This document shows, in pieces, positions 8,533 through 16,993 of a stretch of DNA of 40,118 nucleotides. A program made the position numbers and the translations under genes. A model generated the notes under the pieces. The model saw only the letters and a list, made by a program, of their open reading frames with translations. It was not told the origin of the DNA and made no database searches. Source of the stretch: Humimonas sp964465015 (GTDB lineage: Bacteria > Gemmatimonadota > Gemmatimonadetes > Palauibacterales > Palauibacteraceae); contig CAYXHP010000042.1 of NCBI GenBank assembly GCA_964465015.1, forward strand, positions 1 through 40,118, written 5' to 3'. Position 1 is the first letter of the stretch; every line of letters begins with the position of its first letter.

Positions 8533-8576
8533 CCCGGCCACACTCCGCTGGAGTCGATGACGCTCCCCCGCCGTCC

Positions 8577-8620
8577 GCCCGGCCGCCCCGGCCGCCCCGG
8601 CCGCCCCGGCCGCCCCGGCC
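8577..8620. repeat. 9-bp GC-only tandem repeat
   Basis: Four full tandem copies of GGCCGCCCC (8581-8616), flanked by partial copies. It lies in the intergenic region upstream of the ECF sigma gene and the divergent lipoprotein gene. On the minus strand it could encode repeated Ala-Gly-Ala, but it lies outside the likely sigma-factor start. Copy number may vary by slippage. Confidence 0.85.
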
Positions 8621-8808
8621 ATCCAAGATAGTCCTCCGGCTTCGCAGGCGGCAGTCTCTGGTTCGGCGCGCCCCCGCCGGTGCCGCGCCCGGCTCGCTCG
8701 GGCCGTGTCCGGTTCGTCGGTCGAAGTGCGTTCGTCCTCTCGACAGGAGTGTGCGGGCCGGTGTCCGGTCGGCACGCCGCGCCTACCCCGTCACGACAGG
8801 AGACCTTC

Positions 8809-9762
8809 ATGCTTCGCAGGACCCCCGCTCCGATGAGACCCGTTTCCGCCTGGATCGTCCTCCTCGCGACGGTCACCCTCGGCGCCTGCGGCAAGGGGAC
8901 GCCGACCGGTCCCGCGCTCCCGCCGACCCAGCCGACCCCTCCGCCCGCGCAGCCCTCCTTCGACTTCAGCGGGGACCTCATCGCCTTCGAGACGTGGCGG
9001 GACGGCAACCGCGAGATCTACCTCATGACGCCGGACGGGTCGGACGTGATCGACCTCACGAACGATTCGCACGCCGATGGGGACGCCGCCTGGTCGCCCG
9101 ACGGGTCCAAGATCGCCTTCGCCTCCACCCGGGACGGCAACACCGAGGTCTACGTCATGGACGTGGACGGCGGCAACGTCACGCGCATCACGAACAACCC
9201 GGCGGTGGACCGGTTCCCGAGCTGGTCGCCCGACGGCTCGAAGCTCGCGTTCGCCACCGATCGCGACGGCAACGGCGAGATCTACGTCATGGACGCCGAC
9301 GGCTCGAATCCCGTCCGCATCACCGACGACGCCGCCACCGACCAGGAGCCGATCTGGTCCCCGGACGGGACGAAGATCGCGTTCTTCTCCGATCGGTCGG
9401 GAAACGGCGACGTGTGGGTCATGGACGCCGACGGCTCGAATCCGACGAACCTCACCGCCAACCCGGCCTTCGACTGCTCCCCCGCCTGGTCGCCGGACGG
9501 CTCACACCTCTCCTTCGTGACCGACCGGGACGGCAACGACGAAGTGTACACCATGGAGGCCGACGGCTCGAATCCGATCAACGTGACGCAGCACGCGGCG
9601 GACGACTTCGCCTCGACCTGGAAGACGGACGCCACGCGGCTCGTGTTCGACAGCTACCGCGACGGCAACTGGGAGATCTACTCGATCAAGCTGGACGGCA
9701 CCGGCCTCGTCCGTCTCACGACCGAGTCGGCCGACGACGAGCATCCCAAGTGGAGGCCGTGA
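8809..9762 (+). CDS. TolB-like PD40 beta-propeller lipoprotein
   Basis: A 317-residue exported lipoprotein. A signal peptide of about 26 residues ends in the lipobox LGAC, followed by a Pro/Thr-rich linker (TPTGPALPPTQPTPPPAQPS). The mature part is about six PD40/TolB-type blades of roughly 43 residues, each with WSPDGSKIAFxSxRDGNxEIYVMDxDG. This is a small six-bladed propeller and probably a protein-protein interaction module; no enzymatic residues are apparent. The blades are so alike that the underlying DNA repeats itself (for example ATGGACGCCGACGGCTCGAA recurs), suggesting recent internal duplication or homogenisation. The ATG has AGGAGA six bases upstream. It is divergent from the ECF sigma-kinase operon and could be a target of that system, but this is only positional. 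Confidence 0.9.
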   Translation: MLRRTPAPMRPVSAWIVLLATVTLGACGKGTPTGPALPPTQPTPPPAQPSFDFSGDLIAFETWRDGNREIYLMTPDGSDVIDLTNDSHADGDAAWSPDGSKIAFASTRDGNTEVYVMDVDGGNVTRITNNPAVDRFPSWSPDGSKLAFATDRDGNGEIYVMDADGSNPVRITDDAATDQEPIWSPDGTKIAFFSDRSGNGDVWVMDADGSNPTNLTANPAFDCSPAWSPDGSHLSFVTDRDGNDEVYTMEADGSNPINVTQHAADDFASTWKTDATRLVFDSYRDGNWEIYSIKLDGTGLVRLTTESADDEHPKWRP

Positions 9763-9775
9763 GCCGCGTGCCGGA

Positions 9776-9796
9776 GGCGGCGCTTCGAGCGCCGCC
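9776..9796. terminator. hairpin between convergent genes
   Basis: GGCGGCGC and GCGCCGCC form a perfect 8-9 bp stem closed by TTCGA, between the convergent lipoprotein and ADOP permease genes. There is no U-tract on either side, so it is a probable but unproven bidirectional terminator. Confidence 0.55.
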
Positions 9797-9819
9797 GAGC
9801 TCGACTCCGGCGCGGCGGC

Positions 9820-12540
9820 TCAGTCCGCACGCAGCACGCGGGCCGGGTCCACCGACGCGGCCCTCCGCGCCGGAATGGCGCACGCCGCCAGCGCCACGGC
9901 CAGCAGCGCGCCCGCGCTGGCCACGTACGTGATCGGATCGAGCGAGGACACCTCGAACAGGAGGTCCCGGAGTCGTGGAGCGATGGCCGCGGCCAGGAGC
10001 CCGCCCACCGCGAGCCCCACGGCCACCAGTCCGACCCCGCGCCCGACGACGAGCCGCAGGATGTCGGCCGACTCGGCCCCGAGGGCCATGCGGATGACCA
10101 CCTCGTGCCTCCGCTCCGCGATCATGTAGGCCATGAGGCTGTAGAGACCGATGGCCGCGATCACGAGGGCCAGGAGCCCGAAGGCGCCGATCAGCGTGGC
10201 GCCCAGCCGCCAGGGCCGGTACGCGCGGTCTATGGCGCTCTCCAGGGTCTGGACCTGCAGGTAGAGCACCGTGGGCTCCAGACCCGCGAGCGTCTTCCGG
10301 AGCGGTCCGACCAGGGCCCCGGGATCACCGCGGGACCGGACGACCAGCCTCGCGCCCCCGAACCCGCGCTCCTGTCCGCGCGGGACGTAGTACTGCATCG
10401 AGGTCTTCTCGTGGAGTCCCTGCCGGTGCACGTCTCCCACGATGCCCACGATCCGCGCGCACGGCGGGTCCCCCCGGCCGATGAGGAGGCAGTGGCCGAT
10501 CGCGTCTCCCTCCGGCCACAGGGTCCGGGCCATCGTGCGGCTCACCAGCGCCACCGGCTCGCTCCCGCGATGGTCCCCCGTCCCGAAGGCCCTCCCCCGA
10601 AGCACCGGGATCCCCATGGTCGCGAAGTAGCCCGGGGAGACCGCCTGGACGTAAGGACCGCCACCGGGGAGGACCGGCACGGAGTCGACGCCCTCGACCC
10701 GCAGGCGGACCGTGAACCAGGAGCGGAACGGCGTGCCCACGGTGACGGCGGCGTCTTCGACGCCCGGCAGTCGCCGGGTCCGCGCCAACGCGGCGGCGAA
10801 GAAGGCCTCGCGACGGGCCCGCCGACGGTCGGCCTCCTCCGGCGTCGACGCGGCCATCGGTCCCGGCTCCGACCAGTCGGGCGAGACGACGAGCACGCGG
10901 GCGGCGTCGAAGCCGAGGTCGACGCCCCGGGCGCGCTGCAGACTCCGGATGAACAGGCCGGCCCCGACCAGGAGCAGGACGGAAAGCGCCGCCTGGCCGG
11001 CGGCCAGCCACGACCGCGCCCGCGACGCCGACGGCCCGGGCTCACCCAGACCGGAGCGGAGCGAGGCGGTGGCGTCGTTACCGCCCGCGCGGAGGGCCGG
11101 CACCAGTCCCGTCGCGAGCCCGGCCGCCAGGGTCAGGACGGCGGCCACGAGGAGCACTCGCCCATCCAACGGGCCCCGCGCCCACTCGACCCCCGGAAGG
11201 AGTGTGCGGCGGACCAGCCCCCCCACGAGCGGCGCCACCGCCAGCGCGGCCCCGCCGCCGAGGAGCCCCAGCAGCAGGCTCTCCCCCACCAGGAGCCGCA
11301 CCAGGCGTCCGCGCGAGATCCCGAGCGCCAGGCGGACGCCGATCTCGCGCCGCCGGCGCAGCGCCCGCGCCAGGAGGAGGTTGGCCACGTTGGCGCAGGC
11401 CACCAGGAGGACCACCAGGGAGACCCCGAGGAGCCACCGGGCGACCGCCACCTGCATGGATTCGTGTCCGCTGTCGTCGTAGGAGAGGGGGTCCGTGTGG
11501 AGCGTCGCGTGCTCGACCGCTGGCTCGTCGCCCGGGTAGGCGGCCCGAAACGCTCGGGTCGCCTCGGCGGAGGCGCGCTTCCGGTCGACGCCGGGGGCCA
11601 GGCGGGCCACGACCTGCAGCCACTGCAGCTGCCACGAGGTCGCCCAGTTCGGGCTGTGCTGGCTGAGCGACATGGGGAGCCAGGCGTCCACGGGCTCCAG
11701 CTCCACGCCGGTGAACCCGGAGCGGGCCACGCCGATCACGGTGTACGCCTCCCCATCGACGCGCACCGTCCGCCCCAGGACGGACGGATCACCGCCGAAG
11801 CGGCTCTCCCACAGGGAGTGGCCCAGCACCGCCACGTGCCGCGCCGCGCCCGGGCGGTCGTCGGCCGCGCCGAAGAAGCGGCCCCGGTCGGGCGTCGTCT
11901 CCAGGAGCGGGAAGAAGTCGGCCGTGGCGTGGCCGACGCGGACGGCCGTCGCGTTGGCACCCTCCCCGAGCACCCCGTGCGTCTCCGAGTACGCCGCCAC
12001 CCCCGCCAGGCCCCGGGCGTGGTCGCGCAGGGCCGTGTAGGTGACGTAGCCGAAGGCGTCGTCCGACCAGGTGCCCTCCCCCGGCACCGTCGCGGTGTAG
12101 GAGAAGCGCGCCAGCCGGCCGGGCTGCGCCACGTGCTCGGGACCCCTCAGGAGCAGCCGGTCCAGGATGCCGAACATCGCCGCGTTGGCGCCCACGCCCA
12201 GCGCGATGAGCAGCGCCACCACGAGCGTCAGTCCCGGCTCGCCCGCCGCGGACCGCCAGGCCTGCCGGGTATCCTGGCGCAGGGCGTCCAGCCGGTCCCG
12301 GACCCGGATCCGTCGCTCCCGCCGGGTGGCGGCCCGGACCAGGACCTCCCGCGCGCGCTCCGGGTCCCCGAACCGCCGCAACGCCTCGGTCCTGGCCTCC
12401 TCCGGCGACAAGCCCCGCCGCTGCAGCTCCTCCGCCCGGCGCCGGAGGTGCTCGCGGATCTCCTCGTCCGTCTCCAACTCCACGTCCTCCCGGCGGCCGG
12501 TCCGCAGCCGGAACAGGCGGCGGACCCCGCGCCGGATCAC
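9820..12540 (-). CDS. ADOP-family ABC transporter permease
   Basis: A 906-residue permease of the Acidobacterial duplicated orphan permease (ADOP) type, an FtsX/MacB-like inner-membrane protein with no ATPase domain. An N-terminal prefix helix region (about 1-90, EEIREHLRRRAEELQRRGLS and FGDPERAREVL) precedes the first membrane segment near 105. Two MacB periplasmic-core plus FtsX units follow. The first FtsX segment contains ANVANLLLARALRRRREIGV; the second, at the C terminus, has GLYSLMAYMIAERRHEVVIR, with conserved IRMALGA just after. The GTG start at 12540 has only a weak GGGTGG upstream. The PadR regulator gene ends 64 bases upstream on the same strand, the usual arrangement in this family. 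Substrates of ADOP proteins are not established. Confidence 0.93.
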   Translation of the reverse strand: MIRRGVRRLFRLRTGRREDVELETDEEIREHLRRRAEELQRRGLSPEEARTEALRRFGDPERAREVLVRAATRRERRIRVRDRLDALRQDTRQAWRSAAGEPGLTLVVALLIALGVGANAAMFGILDRLLLRGPEHVAQPGRLARFSYTATVPGEGTWSDDAFGYVTYTALRDHARGLAGVAAYSETHGVLGEGANATAVRVGHATADFFPLLETTPDRGRFFGAADDRPGAARHVAVLGHSLWESRFGGDPSVLGRTVRVDGEAYTVIGVARSGFTGVELEPVDAWLPMSLSQHSPNWATSWQLQWLQVVARLAPGVDRKRASAEATRAFRAAYPGDEPAVEHATLHTDPLSYDDSGHESMQVAVARWLLGVSLVVLLVACANVANLLLARALRRRREIGVRLALGISRGRLVRLLVGESLLLGLLGGGAALAVAPLVGGLVRRTLLPGVEWARGPLDGRVLLVAAVLTLAAGLATGLVPALRAGGNDATASLRSGLGEPGPSASRARSWLAAGQAALSVLLLVGAGLFIRSLQRARGVDLGFDAARVLVVSPDWSEPGPMAASTPEEADRRRARREAFFAAALARTRRLPGVEDAAVTVGTPFRSWFTVRLRVEGVDSVPVLPGGGPYVQAVSPGYFATMGIPVLRGRAFGTGDHRGSEPVALVSRTMARTLWPEGDAIGHCLLIGRGDPPCARIVGIVGDVHRQGLHEKTSMQYYVPRGQERGFGGARLVVRSRGDPGALVGPLRKTLAGLEPTVLYLQVQTLESAIDRAYRPWRLGATLIGAFGLLALVIAAIGLYSLMAYMIAERRHEVVIRMALGAESADILRLVVGRGVGLVAVGLAVGGLLAAAIAPRLRDLLFEVSSLDPITYVASAGALLAVALAACAIPARRAASVDPARVLRAD

Positions 12541-12604
12541 GAGCCCACCCCGGCACGCACGCGGGACGCCCCGCCGATCCTGCGCCCGCGCCTCCCGTCA
12601 CGCC

Positions 12605-12949
12605 TCACGTCCCCTCCACCGGCGAGGCGGTGAGGATGGAGGCCAGGAGCTCCCCGAAGCGGACCAGCTGGCGCGTCTCCTCGGCCAGCTGCCGCTCGCC
12701 CGCCGTCGTGATCCGGTAGTAGCGGGCCCGGCGATTGTGGTCGCTGACGCCCCACTCGGCCTCGATCCAGCCGCGGCCCTCCATGCGGTACAGGGCCTGG
12801 TAGACGCCGGACTCGTCGAACGCGAGCTGGCCGCCGGACCGGGCGGCCAGCCAGTCGGTGATCTCCAGGCCGTGCATCGGCCGCCAGCTCAGCGCCTTGA
12901 GCACCAGGACGTCCAGGGTGCCCTTGAGGACGGGGACGGGCTCGGTCAC
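12605..12949 (-). CDS. PadR family transcriptional regulator
   Basis: A 114-residue winged-helix repressor of the small PadR class that accompanies ADOP permeases. The HTH segment is LKGTLDVLVLKALSWRPMHG with LEITDWLAARSGG; the wing is AEWGVSDHNRRARYYRIT; a C-terminal dimerisation helix follows. I choose GTG 12949 over ATG 12976 because AGAGGAGG lies five bases upstream of the GTG, while the ATG has only operator sequence before it. The choice leaves a leader of about 45 bases. The gene is followed by the ADOP permease and preceded by a palindrome that overlaps its own promoter, so autorepression of the two-gene operon is the likely control. Confidence 0.92.
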   Translation of the reverse strand: MTEPVPVLKGTLDVLVLKALSWRPMHGLEITDWLAARSGGQLAFDESGVYQALYRMEGRGWIEAEWGVSDHNRRARYYRITTAGERQLAEETRQLVRFGELLASILTASPVEGT

Positions 12950-12978
12950 GCGGGCCTCCTCTGACGCGGTCTCCATTG

Positions 12979-13008
12979 AGACTCTACACCGACTACCATG
13001 TAGAGTCT
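12979..13008. promoter_or_regulatory. perfect inverted repeat, probable PadR operator
   Basis: AGACTCTACA (12979-12988) and TGTAGAGTCT (12999-13008) are a perfect 10-bp inverted repeat with a 10-base spacer. The arm centres are 20 bp apart, two helical turns, as expected for a dimeric winged-helix repressor. The right arm contains the predicted -10 element of the padR promoter. Confidence 0.75.
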
Positions 13009-13031
13009 AAAAGGAAAAGCCGCGCTGTCAA
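13004..13031 (-). promoter_or_regulatory. probable sigma-70-type promoter of padR-ADOP operon
   Basis: Reading the minus strand, TTGACA (13031-13026) is a perfect -35 box. After a 16-base spacer comes TAGACT (13009-13004), a 4/6 match to TATAAT including the key TA and final T. It is one of the few AT-rich spots nearby and is positioned to transcribe padR from about 12997. Confidence 0.65.
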
Positions 13032-13034
13032 GAT

Positions 13035-13055
13035 CCCGGGGTCACGGGAGCGGAC
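13035..13055 (+). repeat. direct repeat, copy 1 (partner at 15913-15933)
   Basis: A 21-base sequence, CCCGGG-G-TCACGGGAGCGGAC, that recurs in the same orientation at 15913-15933 with a single mismatch at base 7. Similarity continues a few bases to the left (GTCAAGAT here, GTCGAGA there). The copies flank a 2.9-kb segment with damaged genes. Confidence 0.7.
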
Positions 13056-13228
13056 AGCATGCATGTCGAGGGGAAGGCCGGGCTCGCGGCCTGGCGGTCG
13101 TGCGGCTCCGGCCCTTCGGAGCACCCACCGCCTCGCTCCGGGAGGGTCAGCCCGTTACGTCGAGAGCTCAGTGGCCCTGACCTCGGGGCACGCATCCTGA
13201 GCGGATCGGGCGGCGGGAAAGGGTGAGC

Positions 13229-13957
13229 ATGAAGCGTCTACGCCAGCAGGCGCCCCTGGTACCGGGCGTCCTGTTCGGCGTGCTGTTCAGTGTCGCTGCG
13301 GGGGTCCTTTATTTCGTGCCTTTCCACGAATCGGGCCCGGCGTTCTATGCCTTCGCCGCCCTGGCCTGCCTGGGGGGGCGCTCGTCGCCGGAACCCTGGG
13401 ATTCATCGACGCCCGCGAGCACAGGTTCCGGATCCTCCTCGTCTCGGGCGCTGTGGTCTTCCTCACGACGCTCGTCCTGTTCATCGTAATGTACGGCGTC
13501 GCCCCCGTGTTGCAGCGCACCAGCGTGCAGCTGCCCAAGTTCTGCAGCGGCTTCGACAGCCGCCCTCATCCCGCTCCCGCGGTCGCGAATGAGATCCCGC
13601 GGATCGGCACGGGGGTGCTGGTCACAGCCGACGCGCGCACAGCGGTCGTCGTGATCATCGATTACGCGAGAGCGCCCGACCCAAGCACCGTCTATATCGT
13701 GAACAGGACCGACGGAAGGGTTCACCGGAGCCTTCGAAAGGAACTTCTTCCAAATCGACAACTACGGCGGCCTCAGCCGAAGCGATCGCCCCCTGCTTCC
13801 GAGCCCTTCGGGCAGCCACGGGTATCTCGAGACCACGGCGGTCATCTCCTCGTGGGGTCTGGACGGGTTGGTTCGATCCCGCCCCCACCTCACCATGAAC
13901 GGCATCGCCTTCAACTGCCTCGTCGACGGACGGACCGGAGAGATCCAGGAGATCTGA
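13229..13957 (+). pseudogene. unrecognised membrane protein gene with two frameshifts
   Basis: I do not recognise the family. Three collinear frame segments join into one coherent protein of about 242 residues. It starts MKRLRQQAPLVPGVLFGVLF and has three hydrophobic helices (VLFGVLFSVAAGVLYFV, AFYAFAALACLGGALVAG, VFLTTLVLFIVMYGV). A soluble domain follows, with GTGVLVTADARTAVVVIIDY, and the end is LVDGRTGEIQEI before TGA. Joining needs one extra base in the seven-G run at 13372-13378 and the loss of one base around 13714-13720. The two shifts compensate. Either the gene is decaying or, since one lies in a homopolymer, these are sequence errors. ATG 13229 follows GGGAAAGGGTGAGC. Confidence 0.7.
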
Positions 13958-14015
13958 GCGTCCCGTCGCGCCGGGTGGCGCTTCTGGCCCGGATCCACCA
14001 CGGGCGCCCGGCGGC

Positions 14016-14489
14016 CTATGCGCCGAGAATGCGGGTGAGGGCACGGTCCAGCGCGTTCGCGAAGGCGCGCTTGTCCCGAGGACCGTAGGATTTCGGTCCA
14101 CCCGTGTCGACCCCGGCGTCCCGGAGTGAAGCCATGAAGTCCCGTACCGACAGCCGCTCCCGGACGTTCGCCTCCGTGAACACCTCGCCCCGGTGGTCCA
14201 GGACGAGGACCCCCTTCTCGACCAGGGTCGCCGCCAGCGGTATGTCGGCCGTAATCGCCAGGTCCCCTTCCGAAGCATGTTCGGCGATGTGGTGGTCGGC
14301 CACGTCCGGCCCGCCCTGTACCCATTCCGTGCTCACGTGAGCGTTGCCGGGCGGCGTCCACAGGCGGCGGTTGGCGACCAGGACGGTCCGGATCTCGAGG
14401 CGCCGGGCGGCCCGGTATACGATCTCTTTCACGTCCCGTGGAGCCGCGTCAGCGTCGACCCAGAGGGTCAGGCCGTCGGCCGCGGGAAT
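14016..14489 (-). CDS. YaiI/YqxD family (DUF188) protein, start disrupted
   Basis: A protein of about 157 residues in the DUF188 family, thought to be a PIN/NYN-like nuclease fold. Conserved segments are LWVDADAAPRDVKEIVYRAA, STEWVQGGPDVADHHIAEHA, DLAITADIPLAATLVEKG and the C-terminal FMASLRDAGVDTGGPKSY. The conserved WVDADA motif lies upstream of the first GTG (14432), yet no ATG, GTG or TTG is in frame before a TGA. The only start with a ribosome-binding site is an ATT at 14487-14489, six bases after GGGAGG. Alternatively, an ATG at 14509 overlaps the preceding stop as ATGA and would come into frame if one G were missing at 14495-14497. That second reading gives MSEGGVAIPAADGLTLWVDA, a convincing N terminus. 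The true start is therefore uncertain. Confidence 0.82.
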   Translation of the reverse strand: MPAADGLTLWVDADAAPRDVKEIVYRAARRLEIRTVLVANRRLWTPPGNAHVSTEWVQGGPDVADHHIAEHASEGDLAITADIPLAATLVEKGVLVLDHRGEVFTEANVRERLSVRDFMASLRDAGVDTGGPKSYGPRDKRAFANALDRALTRILGA

Positions 14490-14505
14490 GGCAACCCTCC
14501 CTCGC

Positions 14506-14616
14506 TCATTCGGTTCGCGGCTCCATCAGCCAGAATACGGTCCGGTACGACAGCACGGTGAAGGCGATGGACCCCCCGTCCGGCGAGAAACCGGTCGGAC
14601 CGTAGGCGAAATCCAT
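14506..14616 (-). pseudogene. fragment of a PD40/TolB-like propeller gene
   Basis: A 36-codon reading frame with one recognisable PD40-type half-blade, TGFSPDGGSIAFTVLSYRTV, ending MEPRTE before a stop. The surrounding upstream sequence does not continue the propeller in any frame I could follow. Its TGA overlaps a potential ATG of the YaiI gene (ATGA). Most likely it is the leftover 3' end of a deleted beta-propeller gene; it could instead be a chance match. Confidence 0.45.
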
Positions 14617-14726
14617 CTTTGGAAAGCCTGCCCTTCGAGGCCGCCGTGCGGTCAAAGGAGTTCGCAGAAACACTCCGTCGGGCCGGCAAGACATGCGCCG
14701 AATGGATTCCTCCCGCATCGCCCTCT

Positions 14727-15737
14727 TCAGCCTCTTCGTAACAGCAGGATCAACCCGAGCAGTCCCGCCAACAGTAGCACCCACAGGCCGATGGCGACGC
14801 GCGTGGCCTTTGCGGCGCGATCTTGCTCCCACCAACTCGCCGGGCGAATGCCCTGCACCAGAAACGTCATCACTCCGGCCAGGTTCACGCAGATCAGGTT
14901 CACCAGAAACAGCGAAAAGGCGCCCGCTCCGAGCGCGGGATGGCCGCCGCCCAGCAGCAGTCCGCTCGCCACGAGTGGCGGCAACAGGGCCAACGCCACC
15001 ATCACGCCGATCAACGTCGCCGACACGCCCGTCGTGAATGCCAGCGCGCCGGCGCAGCCCGACGCCAGAGCCAGTGTTACGTCACCGAGCCGCACGCGCG
15101 TGCGTGACGCTAGCTCGGGCAGTGCCGGGTCCACGTGCACCAGCAAGCCGATGATCGCCGACAGCGCCAGCGCCGTCGCAATTCCGGCCAGGGCCGTCAC
15201 GAGCGCCCTCCGGAGCAGTGACATGTCTCCGAGCGTCGTGCCGAGCGCCAGCGCGATGTTCGGCCCGAGCAGCGGCGCAATCACCATCGCGCCGATGATG
15301 ATGACCACGCTGTCGTATTGCAGACCGATGGACGCCACGACGGTGGACAACACCGTCATCGCCAGATAGACCCGCGAACACCGCGCCGCATCTTTGATGT
15401 CCTCGTACAGCTCCTCACGGCCGATCCGCGCAGGGGACTTCTCCTCGGACGGCGGTTGTCCGGGCGTGGCGGGCGGCTCCGGGTCCGGCTCGGCCCGCGG
15501 CAAGGTGGCTTCGACCGGCAGAATGATGGCCCGGTTGCCCCCCCCTGCGGCGTACACCTTCTCCAACGCATCCAGCGCCGCCTCGCTCTGTTCCGCGTCC
15601 AACAAGACCCTCACCAGGACTGCCCCGTCCGGCAATCCTATCTGTCGGTGTTCGAGGACATTGTGATCCTTGAGAAGGTCGCGGACCTCTTCGCTGTCCT
15701 TCTCCTGCAGCACCATTTCGATCAAGCGCAGCGCCAT
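14727..15737 (-). CDS. DUF389 (TIGR00341-like) membrane protein
   Basis: A 336-residue integral membrane protein of the DUF389 family. An N-terminal cytosolic domain (about 1-85, MALRLIEMVLQEKDSEEVRD onward) resembles a small ferredoxin-like domain. A Pro/Glu-rich linker (PEPPATPGQPPSEEKSPARI) follows, then about six transmembrane helices. The family signature is VVIIIGAMVIAPLLGPNIAL, followed by ALGTTLGDMSLLRRAL. Another conserved stretch is TGVSATLIGVMVALALLPPL. No function has been established for the family. The ATG is preceded by AAAGG with suboptimal spacing. It lies inside the segment flanked by the 21-base direct repeats and on the same strand as the YaiI gene. Confidence 0.9.
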   Translation of the reverse strand: MALRLIEMVLQEKDSEEVRDLLKDHNVLEHRQIGLPDGAVLVRVLLDAEQSEAALDALEKVYAAGGGNRAIILPVEATLPRAEPDPEPPATPGQPPSEEKSPARIGREELYEDIKDAARCSRVYLAMTVLSTVVASIGLQYDSVVIIIGAMVIAPLLGPNIALALGTTLGDMSLLRRALVTALAGIATALALSAIIGLLVHVDPALPELASRTRVRLGDVTLALASGCAGALAFTTGVSATLIGVMVALALLPPLVASGLLLGGGHPALGAGAFSLFLVNLICVNLAGVMTFLVQGIRPASWWEQDRAAKATRVAIGLWVLLLAGLLGLILLLRRG

Positions 15738-15912
15738 CGAGGGTCAACCTTTCCGCACCGTCATGTCGAAGGGCGTCGACTCCAGGGAGAGGATCCAGGG
15801 CCTGCACGAACGCGGACGGGCTCAACCGAGATCGCCTCGCACTCTCCCTGTCGACTTCTTCCGCGCCGGGTTTCGGCCTCGTCGAGCCGCAGGAAGCAAC
15901 GCGACGTCGAGA

Positions 15913-15933
15913 CCCGGGATCACGGGAGCGGAC
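15913..15933 (+). repeat. direct repeat, copy 2 (partner at 13035-13055)
   Basis: CCCGGG-A-TCACGGGAGCGGAC, identical to the copy at 13035 except at base 7 and in the same orientation. It may be a remnant of a dispersed intergenic repeat or of an insertion/recombination event. Confidence 0.7.
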
Positions 15934-15972
15934 GATCGAGACGGCGATCGGACCGGGGCCGACGCGAGGTGC

Positions 15973-16003
15973 TCGGGCCCGGACACGGGGTGCCCGGGCC
16001 CGA
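15973..16003 (-). terminator. hairpin after etfA
   Basis: TCGGGCCCGG and CCGGGCCCGA form a perfect 10-bp stem with an 11-base loop, ten bases beyond the etfA stop on the minus strand. There is no U-tract. It is a probable terminator or 3' stabiliser of the etfBA transcript. Confidence 0.55.
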
Positions 16004-16012
16004 CGGCGGGCC

Positions 16013-16992
<980 letters not shown>

Positions 16993-16993
<1 letters not shown>

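Larger units (their letters stand above)
15738..16012. other. intergenic region between DUF389 gene and etfA
   Basis: A 275-base non-coding stretch. It holds the second copy of the direct repeat (15913-15933) and a strong hairpin just after the etfA stop (15973-16003). No reading frame has recognisable protein content, and no clear promoter for the DUF389 gene is visible. Confidence 0.6.

Noticed and set aside
8577..8620. CRISPR-like repeat
   Set aside because: The unit is 9 bp, directly abutting with no spacers.
12949..12976. PadR start at ATG 12976
   Set aside because: The region just upstream of that ATG is operator sequence without a ribosome-binding site, while GTG 12949 has GGAGG at ideal spacing.
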